This document shows, one piece after another, positions 52,912 to 64,000 of a DNA stretch of 64,000 nt (position 1 is its first letter; every line of letters begins with the position of its first letter). A model generated the notes under the pieces. It searched no databases and was not told the DNA's origin. It saw only the letters and a list, made by a program, of their open reading frames with translations. This stretch comes from Casuarina equisetifolia (lineage: Eukaryota; Streptophyta; Magnoliopsida; Fagales; Casuarinaceae): positions 2,220,501 to 2,284,500 of the forward strand of contig CM052360.1 of assembly GCA_028551475.1 (NCBI GenBank). Direction: 5' to 3'. Made by a program: the position numbers and the translations under genes.

Positions 52912-55900
52912 AGAGAGAGAGACTAAAAGGCTGACCCAGAAGCTAAAAATGGTACTGTCTTTGTCATTACAGCTCCAAAATAGCTGCAAATTATGCCTTT
53001 CCAAGAGAGAGAGAGAGAGAGCCTAAAAGGCTGACCCAGAAGTTAAAAATGGTACTGTCTTTGTCATTACAGCTCCAAAATAGCTGCAAATTATGCCTTT
53101 CCAAGGAAAGCAGACAGAAAAAGAATCGAAAGTACAAAATCTCACAATAAAATGCCGAATGCAGGGCACAATAGTGGACTACAAATTTTGACAAATTAGT
53201 TCAATGAAAATATCCAATCCCATCTTCTTACTAGGAACTAACCAGATACAAACATGGATTGATGCGAAGAATAAACAATTCCACCTTTTCTTTCTATAAT
53301 TAATTAGCATGCACCTTGCAAATTCATCAGTCTAAATTCTTGCTAGATAAAGAATCCCACAATGTCCATCACAAACACTTAGCGGCATCAAAATAAATGG
53401 GCTAACCCTTGAGAAACTTGAATATAAGTTCAAAGAATTACCTCAAGGGTTACTGTGTGATCCGACACATCAACTGCTTTGGCCCTAAAAATCTGGGCGA
53501 TATCAAGGACATCCCTTCTAGCAGCAGCATTTGCAGCAATCTTTATCAACATCAATTCTCGCTCAGCAAATGGCAGGTAGGTAATATCATGAACCTGTAA
53601 GAATCAACCAGCTATCAGTTAGCCATTGGACCACCAGGAAGAATGCTATAGCTTCTAAAAAACTGAGTCAAACTCAAGCCCATTGAGGAGACTTCGTCCC
53701 CAGCAATCCAAATCATCAACATAACGGATATGTACCCACAAAAGCATCATTTCACCATCCATTAGTAATTAATCTGACATCGAGTGTGCAAACATTAAAC
53801 AAGGGATCTAATGTGATAAAATGTTTATGCACCAACCAAAACACATCACCATTTTGAAGATTATGAAAGTACCAGAGGAGAAAGACTTAAAAGCAAAACG
53901 AAAAACTCAAATAATAAGCCAACGGCAAGAGCCCTTCCTACAGCACTGTTGAGCAGGGGCCCATCTCAAAACAAGCGAGACATATTTGCTTAAAGTCATA
54001 CAGTGTAGGCTTCAATTATAATGCTAAAGAAAAGGTCTCTCTAATGCACTAATTAAATAGGTAAATAGGGCCCTTCTGCCTAGCAGGTCTCTGCAAATGA
54101 GCTCAAACGATGAAAGACACCAAGATTTCTAGTCCTGCTTTTCCAAGAAACAAGGCATCTCACCTCGTTTTCCATCAAGCCCATATTTTTCTAATGACTA
54201 ATAAGCGCCCAAGGAAAATCCCAATCTTTCATGTTTTTTTATCTTTTTTCTTTCCTTCCTAGCTTCTAGCCTTGATGTCAACTATAATATTTACTTGGGT
54301 TGAACAGAAAGAAAGGAGGTAATATCTCCTAGATAGTTATTGGATTTTTTGGGTAGAAAAGTTATTTATTAATGTGGCTACTAATACCTTGAAGAAAAGA
54401 AAACTCACAAAAAATGAATTTGTGTAATGACTTTGCTGCTGCACAGCATACATGAAGATAGCATTATATTGAATCTTTCCATGCATGTCAAAACTGAGAG
54501 ATTCTATCCATGTAATTTACTTAATGATGTGATGTATCATTCCCCATAGTTAAGTTTCCTTACCTCATGTAGATCTATTAATTTACAGAGTTGCTGCACC
54601 AACTTGCTAATAGATTCATCTGTTCCAGGAACAACAGTTGTAATACGAGAGAGCCCTTCAACTTCAGAATGTCCAACAGCTAAACTCTATGAAGAGGAAA
54701 TAAGAGAAGGTGAGAGCACATGATTAAACAAGGGAACCAAAAAATACATAAATAGAAAGGAAAAACAACAAAAGGATACCTGAACGTTGTAACCCCTTCG
54801 AGCGAAGACTCCTGTGACTATGTTGAGAACTCCAGGAGAGTCAACTACAAGCATGGATAAAGTGTGCGAACGAATTCCAGTTGTCTGAAAATAGACCCAG
54901 CATTAGTTTCGTCGCTTGTAGAATATGGCCACTTAACAGAGCTCCACTGTTCAAGGGTATCTTTGTCAACAGCTTTGAAAAATACCTTTTGTGTTTTTCT
55001 TTCAAAAGATTCTTAATATGATACAAAGTTGAAAAACTGTTTTTGATACAACCCACAATCGAGAAAATATTTTTTATCAGGTGGCCACGTTATCATCCCC
55101 ACCCCATCTCTCCCTCAAATCTTTTTCAAATAATAACTCAAACCCTACACCAAAAACTGAGTTCTTGTTTTCCCCCAACGTTACATTAAGAAGATGCGAA
55201 AAGTTTGCTAAAAGACAAGTTCTAAATATTTTTTTGTGCTTTGTTTTTTGAGAATCCTTTTGTGTTTTCTTTCTGAAAAGTGTTTTGTCTTCCATGTTTT
55301 TGAAAAGTAAATTATTTGTTAAACATTTTTAGAAGGCTTTTTGAAACTGTTACAAAATATAATCTAAATTTCCTAAAACATTCATGAAACTTTTGGATCG
55401 AAATGACAATCTCTCCAGCTTGAAACCCAAGGTTTCAAAAAGAAAAATTGTAATATACAACCAAAGTTGTTGACTAAGGTGTGAAATGTAGCATGACATT
55501 AGTTATGAGCTTCCTGCCAGTATCAATTACACTCAAATTACCTTTTCCGCACGTTAGATAGTAAACCCAAAAACCCATCCACAAAGCAGTCAAGGTTTCT
55601 TTAAAAGATTAAAAGTAAAAGACACTAGAATAGAAAATCAATCGTTCAATTGTCACAATATACAAACAGAAAGCAATTAGTTGGTTGAAATCTTCATCTA
55701 CAAGAACATCCCATAAGCCGCAGCTAGATGCATTCAGAAGCTACCAGAATCCTCCATGAGATTTCTGGTCTTTCCCTGAGCGTGAAAAATGATAGAATAC
55801 AATACAACAGCATGCTTCTTTTATCCTAAGAAAAGAGAGAAGTACTTTTTCTTAAAAATTCTATGAGAAACTCAAAAACCATTGTGGACATCTCTGCCAC

Positions 55901-58900
55901 TATTTACGTGTCTGGCATATTGTGTTGCGATTAAAATCAAGGTAGTCTGTGACAGCTTACCATGTGCTTCAGAATGACTAATAACTTAATCTCAGACAGT
56001 CCAACTAAGATTGCTTAAGTCTCAGCTGGCCTGCTTGTAAGTCTCGAAAATAAAGTCAACAGCTTCACTCATCAAATCAATCTCAATTTCTTACAAAATA
56101 AACACAAATGACACTACTCAGCCAAACCATCAGTCAAGTTGGACCATGATTGTAAGAAGAAGAACAAAATGGAAGTATGACAAGAAATGATAAGTTGTCT
56201 TACATCATCATCATGGAGCACTCCCCAGTGAGCATCAAGAACTTGATTGATCGCATATCCATCAGAGGGCTCTACAGGATAAACATCTCCCTTCACGAAG
56301 AAATGAGAATATATCAAACACTCATTAAAATGTTAAGACTGATATCTACTCTCTACATCCCTTGACTAGCGGCAGAATTTGCATCTTCAATTGTCCAATT
56401 ACAGATGTCTGCATGTAGAAATCCAAACATAGATTTCTGTACTTTCTCACAACACCCTTTTCAAAGGACCATTTTTTCGGCAACTTTTATTTGAGAGTTT
56501 AAAATGTTTTAGCATCGCTATTTCCACCAACCACACCCTCCCCAACACCCCCCGCCCCCCCCCAAACAAAAAAAAAAAAACAAAAATGTGTGCATTTATC
56601 AATTGAGCCCCCATTAAGTGATGGGAGGAGTAAATCAGTAGAGAAAGAAGCACCAAATGGCACAAATTCATTTAGTAGGACAATACTTTTAAACACAGTC
56701 ACGACAAATGAATTCAGACTATGGTTCAGATAAAGGTATACAGAAGGGAAGTATCAAAACCCTTTTGTGGCAGGGTTAAAAAAAATTGAACATTTGAGTT
56801 CAGCATTTAAAAAACGAATCACAAGAAACTCCTGTCAAGGCTAATAAGTATACAACCGTAGCAGCTTGTTCTGTTAACCACCACTTCCCCCATATCTATT
56901 TGCATAGCCCAGTCCACAAACCCTAGTCAGTCTAACACCTAGACCACAGTTGCCTGTGCAAAGTATCCATACTAACTCAAACGCAATATTTTCCAACAAA
57001 AGCAGGTGACTGAACCCCAATCAAACCCTAAAAAGAAAAGGCTTAGAGAAGCTCATACCCCAACGGACATATCAGCTCCACTATTGGTCTCTCTATTCTG
57101 CAAATGTGTAGGAGTAGGTACTGTTTCTTCAAGATCTGGATACGAAGCTGCTGAGAATCGCCAAAATGGAGCAGATGCACCCATTTTTTCCCTTCTTAAA
57201 GCAATCTATGTGAAACATGTCAGACATTAACTTAGGGAATGCATGTTCAAGTAATAGAATTCCAATGTGTCAGACGGAAGAGAAAAGGAAAATGACTCAG
57301 CAAATCTATCAAGAGTTTCAAGGAGAATTGCAAACCTTTCCAGTCCTGGCAATTTCTTTGATGCCAAACTTTTTTAAATTACTTTCAATAGCAACCATCT
57401 TCCCTGGATCTCCAGTTACCTGCACCAATTCTGAATAAATCATCAAGCACAACTTGCAACAGAGACCTAGATTTCCAACAGATCCATTTGTAAGTCTAAA
57501 AATGCTAAGCAGGCCAGTTAAACAAAGCAATAGCCTAGCAATCTACCTTACAGATCTGACTTAATCAATAATTTCTCCTTGACATTTAGGACATCCTCCA
57601 TTCCTACGCGTGCACTTATGAGTGTACACAAATAAAAGTTTTGAGTTTCTAAGTGATATAAAGAGTTTACAATAACAACTGCTCATACAACGTGTATGAT
57701 ATATGATCTTAGAAATGAATGGTAAAACTTGGCCAATGATCACCTCAATGGTCAGCAAATGTTCTGAGATATCCACAATTTTTGCTCTGAAGATGCCCAC
57801 TAACCACATGATCTGGAGATCAACCAAGAAACAGGGTTTGATCATCAAAGATGGTTGAAAGGGAAATACCAAATAACTCAATCAATTCAAAAATAATTCA
57901 ATGTTCAACATTTAGAGATTTCTTACGCAACCACCTCAGCACGGTCCTTTGGGTCTGCATTAACTTTTATGAGCATTAGTTCACGTTCTACTTGTGGCTC
58001 AGTTGATATATCTTCAACCTGGTTATGAGATCAAAACTGGAATATTAGGATTCATCATGCTAGTCTTGCTTGAGTAAACCAGTTATACATAAGATGCTAA
58101 TGGAGAATCTCAAAACTTGATACATATACTAGTACATTGTATATTCTTGGATAAGAACTAAACTGGTGAAGAAACTTATGATCAGTTATACCTATGAAAG
58201 TATTTGTGCATGTACCACAAGGAACTAATATGAATCTCATTACAAAAAAAGAAAAAAAAAATGTAATGTGCTAAACAAAAACAGGAATATAAAAATTCAG
58301 GAGCTATCTTATAACCTTCCAAACATTCACGAGCTTCTGAAGCTGCTCCACAACTTGTTGTAGCACCTTTTCAGTCCCATACACAACTATTGTGAAGAGT
58401 GCTTTGTCCTTATTCAGCCCAACAGCAAGGGACTCAATGTTGTATCCCCTCCTTGCAAAGACCCCCGCAATTCGATTTATCATTCCACTTTCATCTCCAA
58501 CAAACACTGAAATTGTGTGCCGTCTCACCCTTGATCCAAGGAAAAAGTAGAGTAAGCTAGGAGGTCATCAAGCATACTTCAAACAGCTCAGAACCTAATT
58601 ATCCTATTGTTTTATTTCATCCAATGTATAACATTATGATTCATCCAGTTTACACAAGAGCTATAAATTTATCAAGGCTCAAGAAATATTTATATCTTTG
58701 ATCTTTCAAGAAGAACAATCAAAACAAATGCAAGAAAATCCATAATCATATATGGTAAAACAGAGTGATTTTAACTGGTGCCACACCATAATTTAAAGAC
58801 ACTGACAAAGTCTATCAGGATATGCCAAGAATCATATCTAGTACAACAATTGAGTACAGGCCACTGATAACATACATCTATAGAACCCGACATCAAAGGA

Positions 58901-59859
58901 AGACCCAGCCAACGTCTTTATGTCTAAGTGATTGGAAGCTGTTTGTTATCAAATTAGTTATCTACCAGATTTTAAGCCATAAGTTATTTTCAAGATTTGT
59001 GTTATTTATTTTAGTGGGCTGTCTAGTCAAATATGGTTCAGCTCGTTAGTCCATTGGAACATGTTTTATAATAAGTTGAAGACACATTTGATAAAGAAAA
59101 TAGAATGACAACAATTCTGAGTTTTTCTTCTTCTCCTTCTGTTCTCTTACTCCCGGTTCCCTCACTTCTCAACATCTCCTAATCCCTTCTGATAGATATA
59201 TCACTTGTTATACAGACAAAATTTAACAAAAACGAAAAGTAAGAAAGAGAAGATTTGCACAATGCAAAACAAAATAATTGCTTATAAAACTATAAATATA
59301 TACATACATTGCCTTGCATTTGTGTGTGTGCGTGTGTATGTGGGTAAGATCGTATGATGAGACTTAAAAATATAACATACGACCAATCACAGTAGTCGAG
59401 GAACCTATAGAGAAAAAAAAAAAGGCAAGGATATCAAATTAAGCAAAATTCAGTTCAAAAACAGTCATTCAGTGGAAACAAATAGAATGATCAGCGCAAT
59501 TTACCCAAATCACTGTATTGAAATTTACAACAAACAAACAGAACTCAAGGAAAAGTCAGCACAACGGACATGAACATTCAAACAGACAATCATATCATGA
59601 ATAAGTATCCATTTTCATACTTTGATACAGTCGAAGAAGGCGCAGAGCCATTGGAGGAGAGCGCAATGTCATCCATTCTCCCGTCCACGCTTCTAGCAGA
59701 GACCGACAACCTCCGGAGGTCATAATTGAGAGGTTTTAGAGCGAGCCCAGAAGGCTTCGAAGGAAACTCTAAGGTTTTAGAGACCTTGAGACAGGGTGAA
59801 CAGACCCGGCCAGCCTTCAGGACATGGATTGGTGATGGGTGAGTTGAAACGGCCGCCAT
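51912..59859 (-). CDS. Acetohydroxyacid (acetolactate) synthase regulatory small subunit, chloroplastic
   Basis: Twelve exons on the minus strand: 59859-59621, 58529-58316, 58018-57935, 57812-57744, 57419-57336, 57205-57059, 56290-56204, 54884-54780, 54686-54564, 53594-53442, 52402-52337 and 51995-51912; 484 residues, as in Arabidopsis VAT1/AHASS2 (477-491, from memory). It activates the catalytic AHAS subunit and gives feedback control by Val/Leu/Ile in plastids. Residues 1 to about 75 are a Ser/Arg-rich transit peptide; the ATG has an ideal context (ACCATGGCG). Two tandem halves follow: ACT domain 1 from 81 ([28 protein letters not shown]) with its C-terminal domain ending ARTGK (230); a linker with DVYPVEP; then ACT domain 2 from 312 ([28 protein letters not shown]) ending [15 protein letters not shown]. 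All junctions keep frame. No lesion. Confidence 0.95.
52848..52921. repeat. Compound (TGCG)n(TG)n(GA)n microsatellite in AHAS-subunit intron
   Basis: About 29 bases of GTGC units, then ~16 TG units, then five GA units, in intron 10 of the minus-strand gene. Confidence 0.9.
52923..53104. repeat. 100-bp tandem duplication in AHAS-subunit intron
   Basis: Copies start at CTAAAAGGCTGACCC (52923 and 53023) and run to TATGCCTTTCCAAG with one base difference (AGAAGC/AGAAGT). GA runs lie at the junctions. Confidence 0.9.
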
Positions 59860-62051
59860 GGTAGTAACAGAAACGAAACACAAACGAACGATGGCACTGT
59901 TATAGCTCCCTACCGCTTAATAGATGACCAACGGGTGAATCGGATCATGTAATTTGGATAGAGCTGACCCGAAGAATCGTTTCAATTTTGTTTTAAGAAT
60001 ATTTTCCTCATATATAATCATGAAAAGTTCATAAGCAATATAGAAAAATTAAAAAAAAAATTAAAACATCTTCAGATCATTAAATTGTTATTATAACAGA
60101 AATTCATATACCCAAAGGTGGCCTGCTGATGTTGGGTAAATAATAAATTTAATCGATCTCATTTACTAAGACAAATAAAGAAGTATTAAGTCATGGTATA
60201 AATTAATTTAAATCTTATTTTTGAGTCATCTTTATAGGAATAAGATATTCATCTATTATTGGGCCAATTTTTTGTATAATTTGGGCCCTTAATGTTCTAT
60301 CAAATCTAAGCATCAAGTAAGGCACATTTTCACTCATTTTATGGGATGTATTCCCATAAAATAAAAAAATTTAAAAAAAATCTCATGCTTAAAGTAAAAC
60401 AATGCATCAAGATTTAATACATATGTTACGTTTACCAATGTTCTTTCCATCATAATTATTATATGGGGAAATGTTTCCATTCCTTTTAAGCTAATTTTAG
60501 AATAAAATAATAAATTTTAATATGAGATCAAAACTCAAATTTCAAATACAGTAACATAAGTTATTAGGATGACAAAATTGGTGTAAGACATGCAAATGAC
60601 GTGTGGGTCAATCATGCCTCCCCTCCCCTTCAATAATAAGAAAATGTTTTCAGCTAATTAGTCTTTCTATAATGGTCCCACTCAAAATTTTTTTTTAAAA
60701 AAAAAGTAATTAAATAAACACCTTTCTTTTTTGTTAATACTACAAACTATCCAAAAACCAATATAAAAAATAAATTTTTTTAGGAAAAATTCTTTTAACT
60801 CTATGCTAGCAAGAGCATTAGACAACATGGCACTAAGATTAACAATGGGACAACTAAAATCAATGGAATCTAAGTGTAACAATTGGACAATGAAATTTAC
60901 ACAAATTCAACTTGACGTTTAACTACTGATTTTTCAGATTTTGTTAATTTCATAGATAAATGACGCATACACTTACCTTATGTTTTTTTTTAGCTGCAGT
61001 AGACTTAAAGTACTCTCCTTCCACGATCATATTAGTTAATAGGCACTAAATTCATATGACTTGAACTATTTGGTAACACATTACTATTGTATTATGCCTT
61101 CAAAAGAAAGCCACATAATTCGTTGTTCCCCTTAAATAATGTTTCTGAAAATATCATAAATTTTCAGAATCTTCACCAGCTAAATATCTAGCCTTTCAAC
61201 AATAACAATTTCCGAGTCTTGATAAGCAATGTTACTAAAGTTCGGCTCTTGGAAATGTAGGTAAGAGAGCTAGGGTTAAGTAATACCTATATCGCCTATC
61301 ATTGTCTGTCAATTCAAAATTGTCGAAAATCTACCTATAAACTTCTTTGAAGCTTTGCCTATCATTTAAAGCATTGGCCAAGGGGCATTGGGCTTCAAAC
61401 AAAATATGTTCTCATAAAATTTGTTAGACTACAAACAAGGATACATAACATGGATGCATTTTTTAGTTAACATTTGAAGATATCCTAAATTTGATTATTT
61501 TCAATGGTCAAAACTTCTAAATCTGTGCAATTGACCAAAGACTTTAGTCGCTAAGATTTAATGTTTGTCGATCACAATCACCTAAAAAGTAATTATAAAT
61601 TGCCCTAAAAAGGGTGCTTCTTCCAAAGTTCAACACCACCCTAATTCCATTCATCTCAATCAAGAATTGATTAAAAAAATTATTAGAAAAAACCTAAAAC
61701 TTGAAGATATGCAGTATTGCATATTGATGTAGGAATGCCTATATAATTTATTGCTTGAAAGAGAGAAGAAATAAGTATAGTGAAAGAAGTAACCAATGCC
61801 ATTTGGTATGATAAAATGAAAATCATTCATTGAGCCAGATATATGAGGTTGGTGCTAGAATTGAAAGTTTCCTTGAAGTTAGTTAGTACTTTTCCATAAT
61901 TTCAAAAGAATAAGGCATCACTTACAACCCAACAATGGACAAGTCTTCTTATAACTTCATTGGCTAAGTCATTGCCATAAGTGTAATAATAAACCAGTTA
62001 ACATTCAAAAGTTACCTAAGATTTCACTAAGAACAAGACAAATTTAACTTT
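59860..62051. other. Promoter side of AHAS-subunit gene, then AT-rich intergenic
   Basis: 59860-60000 should hold the 5' UTR and promoter of the minus-strand gene. From 60.0 kb on, long AT-rich sequence without coding features. Confidence 0.5.
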
Positions 62052-63660
62052 TGTTAGAATATATTTTAATGATATTATAATACATAAACATTTTGATAAT
62101 GAGAAAAATGAGAATTATAATATGAAAATATTATAACCATTTTGTTGGAACATATTGATAATTAAATGAAATTATAATATGAAAATATTATAATTAATAT
62201 CTGATTATTTATGGGTTTCATAAGAAAACTAATGCTGAAATTGTATGTAAGAAATTGGGTTAGAATGAGCTCAGTCTAAAAATCTAACCCAGTCCAGAAA
62301 GTTTGACCTAGTCCAAAGTCAGACCCAATCCAGAAAATGTGACCTAGGCCCAAAGTGCGACCCATAATTCGACCCACGATGACGCTGTGATTTTGCTAGT
62401 AGATTTGACCGCCCATTTCACCTTCGATCAGGGCGCAAGATAGCTCGTTGGAAAGTTAATGAAGAAGAGAAGATTTTTGTGAAGAAAAATCAAAGACCCA
62501 CTACTCATAGAGGATCAATTTGAAGAAATGGTGAAGCTTGTCAAGTTCTTGCCCTAACTGCTCAAAAGTAAAATTGGAAGCAAATTAGAGGGCTTCTAAG
62601 GATGATCTCAAAGGGTTTTTGTAAGGAAAAAAATACTTTATCAATTTGTGAAGGACCCATGAAAAATTGATTCAAGATTGGAGAGAATTGAAGAAGATTT
62701 GAGTGAGATCCAAAACTTGCTCCACAGAACCCGAATTATAGAATTTTAAATTAAGATCAAAACTACACCATTTTGAATGAGATTTTGAAATGAACAAAGG
62801 CAGAACCTTAGCCTCGACATTCTGTCTCTCTCAAGCTCAAAAATGGACAAAGAAGAAGGAAATTAATCAACTCCAACGGGAAGAAGATTTGATGGTACTT
62901 AGAAGTGTCAGAACGACTGTTTGAAATAAGAGGTTAGTTGCTTTGAAGGTATTTAAGCAAGTTTGTCTTCACCATTGATGGAGGTCCAAAAATCATAAGA
63001 AAAGAAAACAATCTGTGAAGCATCTCATACTACTCATTCTAGCTCATCCAAGCCTACGATTTTGATCTTCATTGGGTAACTAACTTTTAAGCTCATTAAT
63101 TACTTATTAGAGAATTAATTTGTGCTTCATTATACTTTATTATTGAAGTTGATTTTCTACAAGTAGACTTTGCTAGGGTTTAAACGAATTTAGGGCTTTT
63201 GTCCATATACTCTATAGTAAGTCTCTAGTAGCTATTTGAAGCTTTTGAACTTGTATTGCATATCTTACAGAAGCTTAGTTTGAAATTTGTAACAAGCTTG
63301 ATAAACTTTGACTTGTTGATGTGTGTTAAGACATACATTATAATTGTGATCTTTGGTGTAATGGTTGTTTGATTCCTTGAGGAAAAGTTGGAAAGTGTAG
63401 GAGAAAGTTTCTTCTAACCTTGTAGTAAAGTAGACTTCAACCAGTTGTATTGAAGAGAAGAAGGTGGAAGTAGGTGAGAAGAGCCAAACCACCGTGTAAA
63501 TTTGTATCTTATCTTCTTTGTATTTAATTAGCTTGCTGATTAAGCTTTATATCTTTGAATGCCATATTTGATTGCATAAAAAGTAATTGAACACAAATAG
63601 AAGTGATTTTTAAAAAAGAAACCTAATTCACCCCTTCTTAGGTTACTATAGGATCCAACA
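62052..63660 (+). mobile_element. Candidate Copia-type solo LTR, ~1.6 kb
   Basis: Begins TGTTAGAA and ends TCCAACA, a short inverted TG...CA pair. It is flanked by a near-perfect 5-bp duplication (ACTTT before, ACTTC after). The 3' part has the look of plant Copia LTR ends: AGCCAAACCACCGTGTAAA (about 63482), a T-rich stretch, and CCTAATTCACCCCTTCTTAG just before the end. No coding sequence, PBS or second LTR follows inside the window, so I call it solo; the orientation is inferred from the 3' features. Confidence 0.6.
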
Positions 63661-64000
63661 ACTTCCTAAGAAAAAATTTCCATCGAAATTAATGCCTACC
63701 AATGGCTTTAAAAACTTGTGGGTGTCTAGGTAGCATTATGCATAAAAAAATCACACTAGTTTAAGCAATAGCTTTTAGCCTGTGTGGCTTAGATGTCATT
63801 CTTGCTAGTGATCATGGGCTAGAACCACCTTAAGAGATGTGCAAACATGGAAAGTACACCCAATTCATATGTTGGGCAAAAAAAAGACAAGTTCTAATGC
63901 ACAAGTCTTTAACTATTACTTGTTTAGCTTATGTTCTCATCCAACCCGCTTAGGCTAGCAACCCTACACTTATATGTAAGAAAAAGAAGTCCCAATATAA
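63661..64000. other. Intergenic, nothing recognised
   Basis: AT-rich tail of the window without coding or repeat features that I can support. Confidence 0.4.

Noticed and set aside
56447..56702. Two overlapping minus-strand frames with Phe/Gly runs
   Set aside because: Intron of the AHAS-subunit gene; runs come from poly-C and poly-A tracts.
59860..59883. Longer N-terminus for the AHAS subunit (eight extra codons)
   Set aside because: The upstream in-frame codon is TTG, not ATG; the ATG at 59859 has an ideal context and starts a normal transit peptide.

Overview
This is nuclear DNA of a flowering plant, most probably a eudicot. It is AT-rich, its genes have many introns with GT-AG borders, and it carries plant-only families: S-protein homologs, PIN-LIKES carriers, a CTL1-type chitinase-like protein and a chloroplast acetohydroxyacid synthase regulatory subunit. 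I cannot name the species.

Layout. (1) 1-24.9 kb and 38.4-51.5 kb hold a dispersed tandem array of NADPH-dependent 2-alkenal/double-bond reductases (DBR; MDR superfamily). All copies share one five-exon structure with internal exons of 178, 167 and 83 nt and a 379-nt last exon. Two copies are complete and open (17609-20143 and 20686-23583). One is open but cut by the left window edge (1-4025). One is nearly intact but frameshifted and has lost its stop codon (48384-51539). At least seven more are relics, from a five-exon pseudogene with a retroelement in exon 2 down to single-exon scraps. (2) Inside the array, 6.5-11.5 kb is a ~1.7-kb segmental duplication carrying two small secreted S-protein homolog genes (7601-8011 and 10935-11342), each copy still dragging a piece of DBR exon 3; further SPH scraps lie nearby on both strands. 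(3) 13.6-17.1 kb is a graveyard: an NLR fragment of the ADR1/NRG1 type, an LTR-like block also present inverted inside a DBR intron, and a Copia reverse-transcriptase scrap. (4) 27.2-37.6 kb holds two tandem PIN-LIKES (PILS) genes with ten exons each and almost identical exon lengths. (5) 40.9-43.1 kb is a three-exon CTL1/POM1-type gene. (6) 51.9-59.9 kb, minus strand, is a twelve-exon gene for the AHAS regulatory subunit with two ACT-domain halves. (7) 59.9-64 kb has no gene; it holds a candidate 1.6-kb Copia solo LTR.

The genes do not form one pathway. DBRs reduce reactive alkenals and phenylpropanoid double bonds, PILS carriers control auxin at the ER, CTL1 acts in cell-wall assembly, and the AHAS subunit regulates branched-chain amino-acid synthesis in plastids. 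The notable biology is the birth-and-death history of the DBR array: differing active-site residues in the surviving copies, S-protein homologs duplicated within it, and many small repeats. I found no evidence of a wholly new molecular system. All gene models were read by eye from splice signals, reading frame and remembered family features; none was checked against transcripts or databases.
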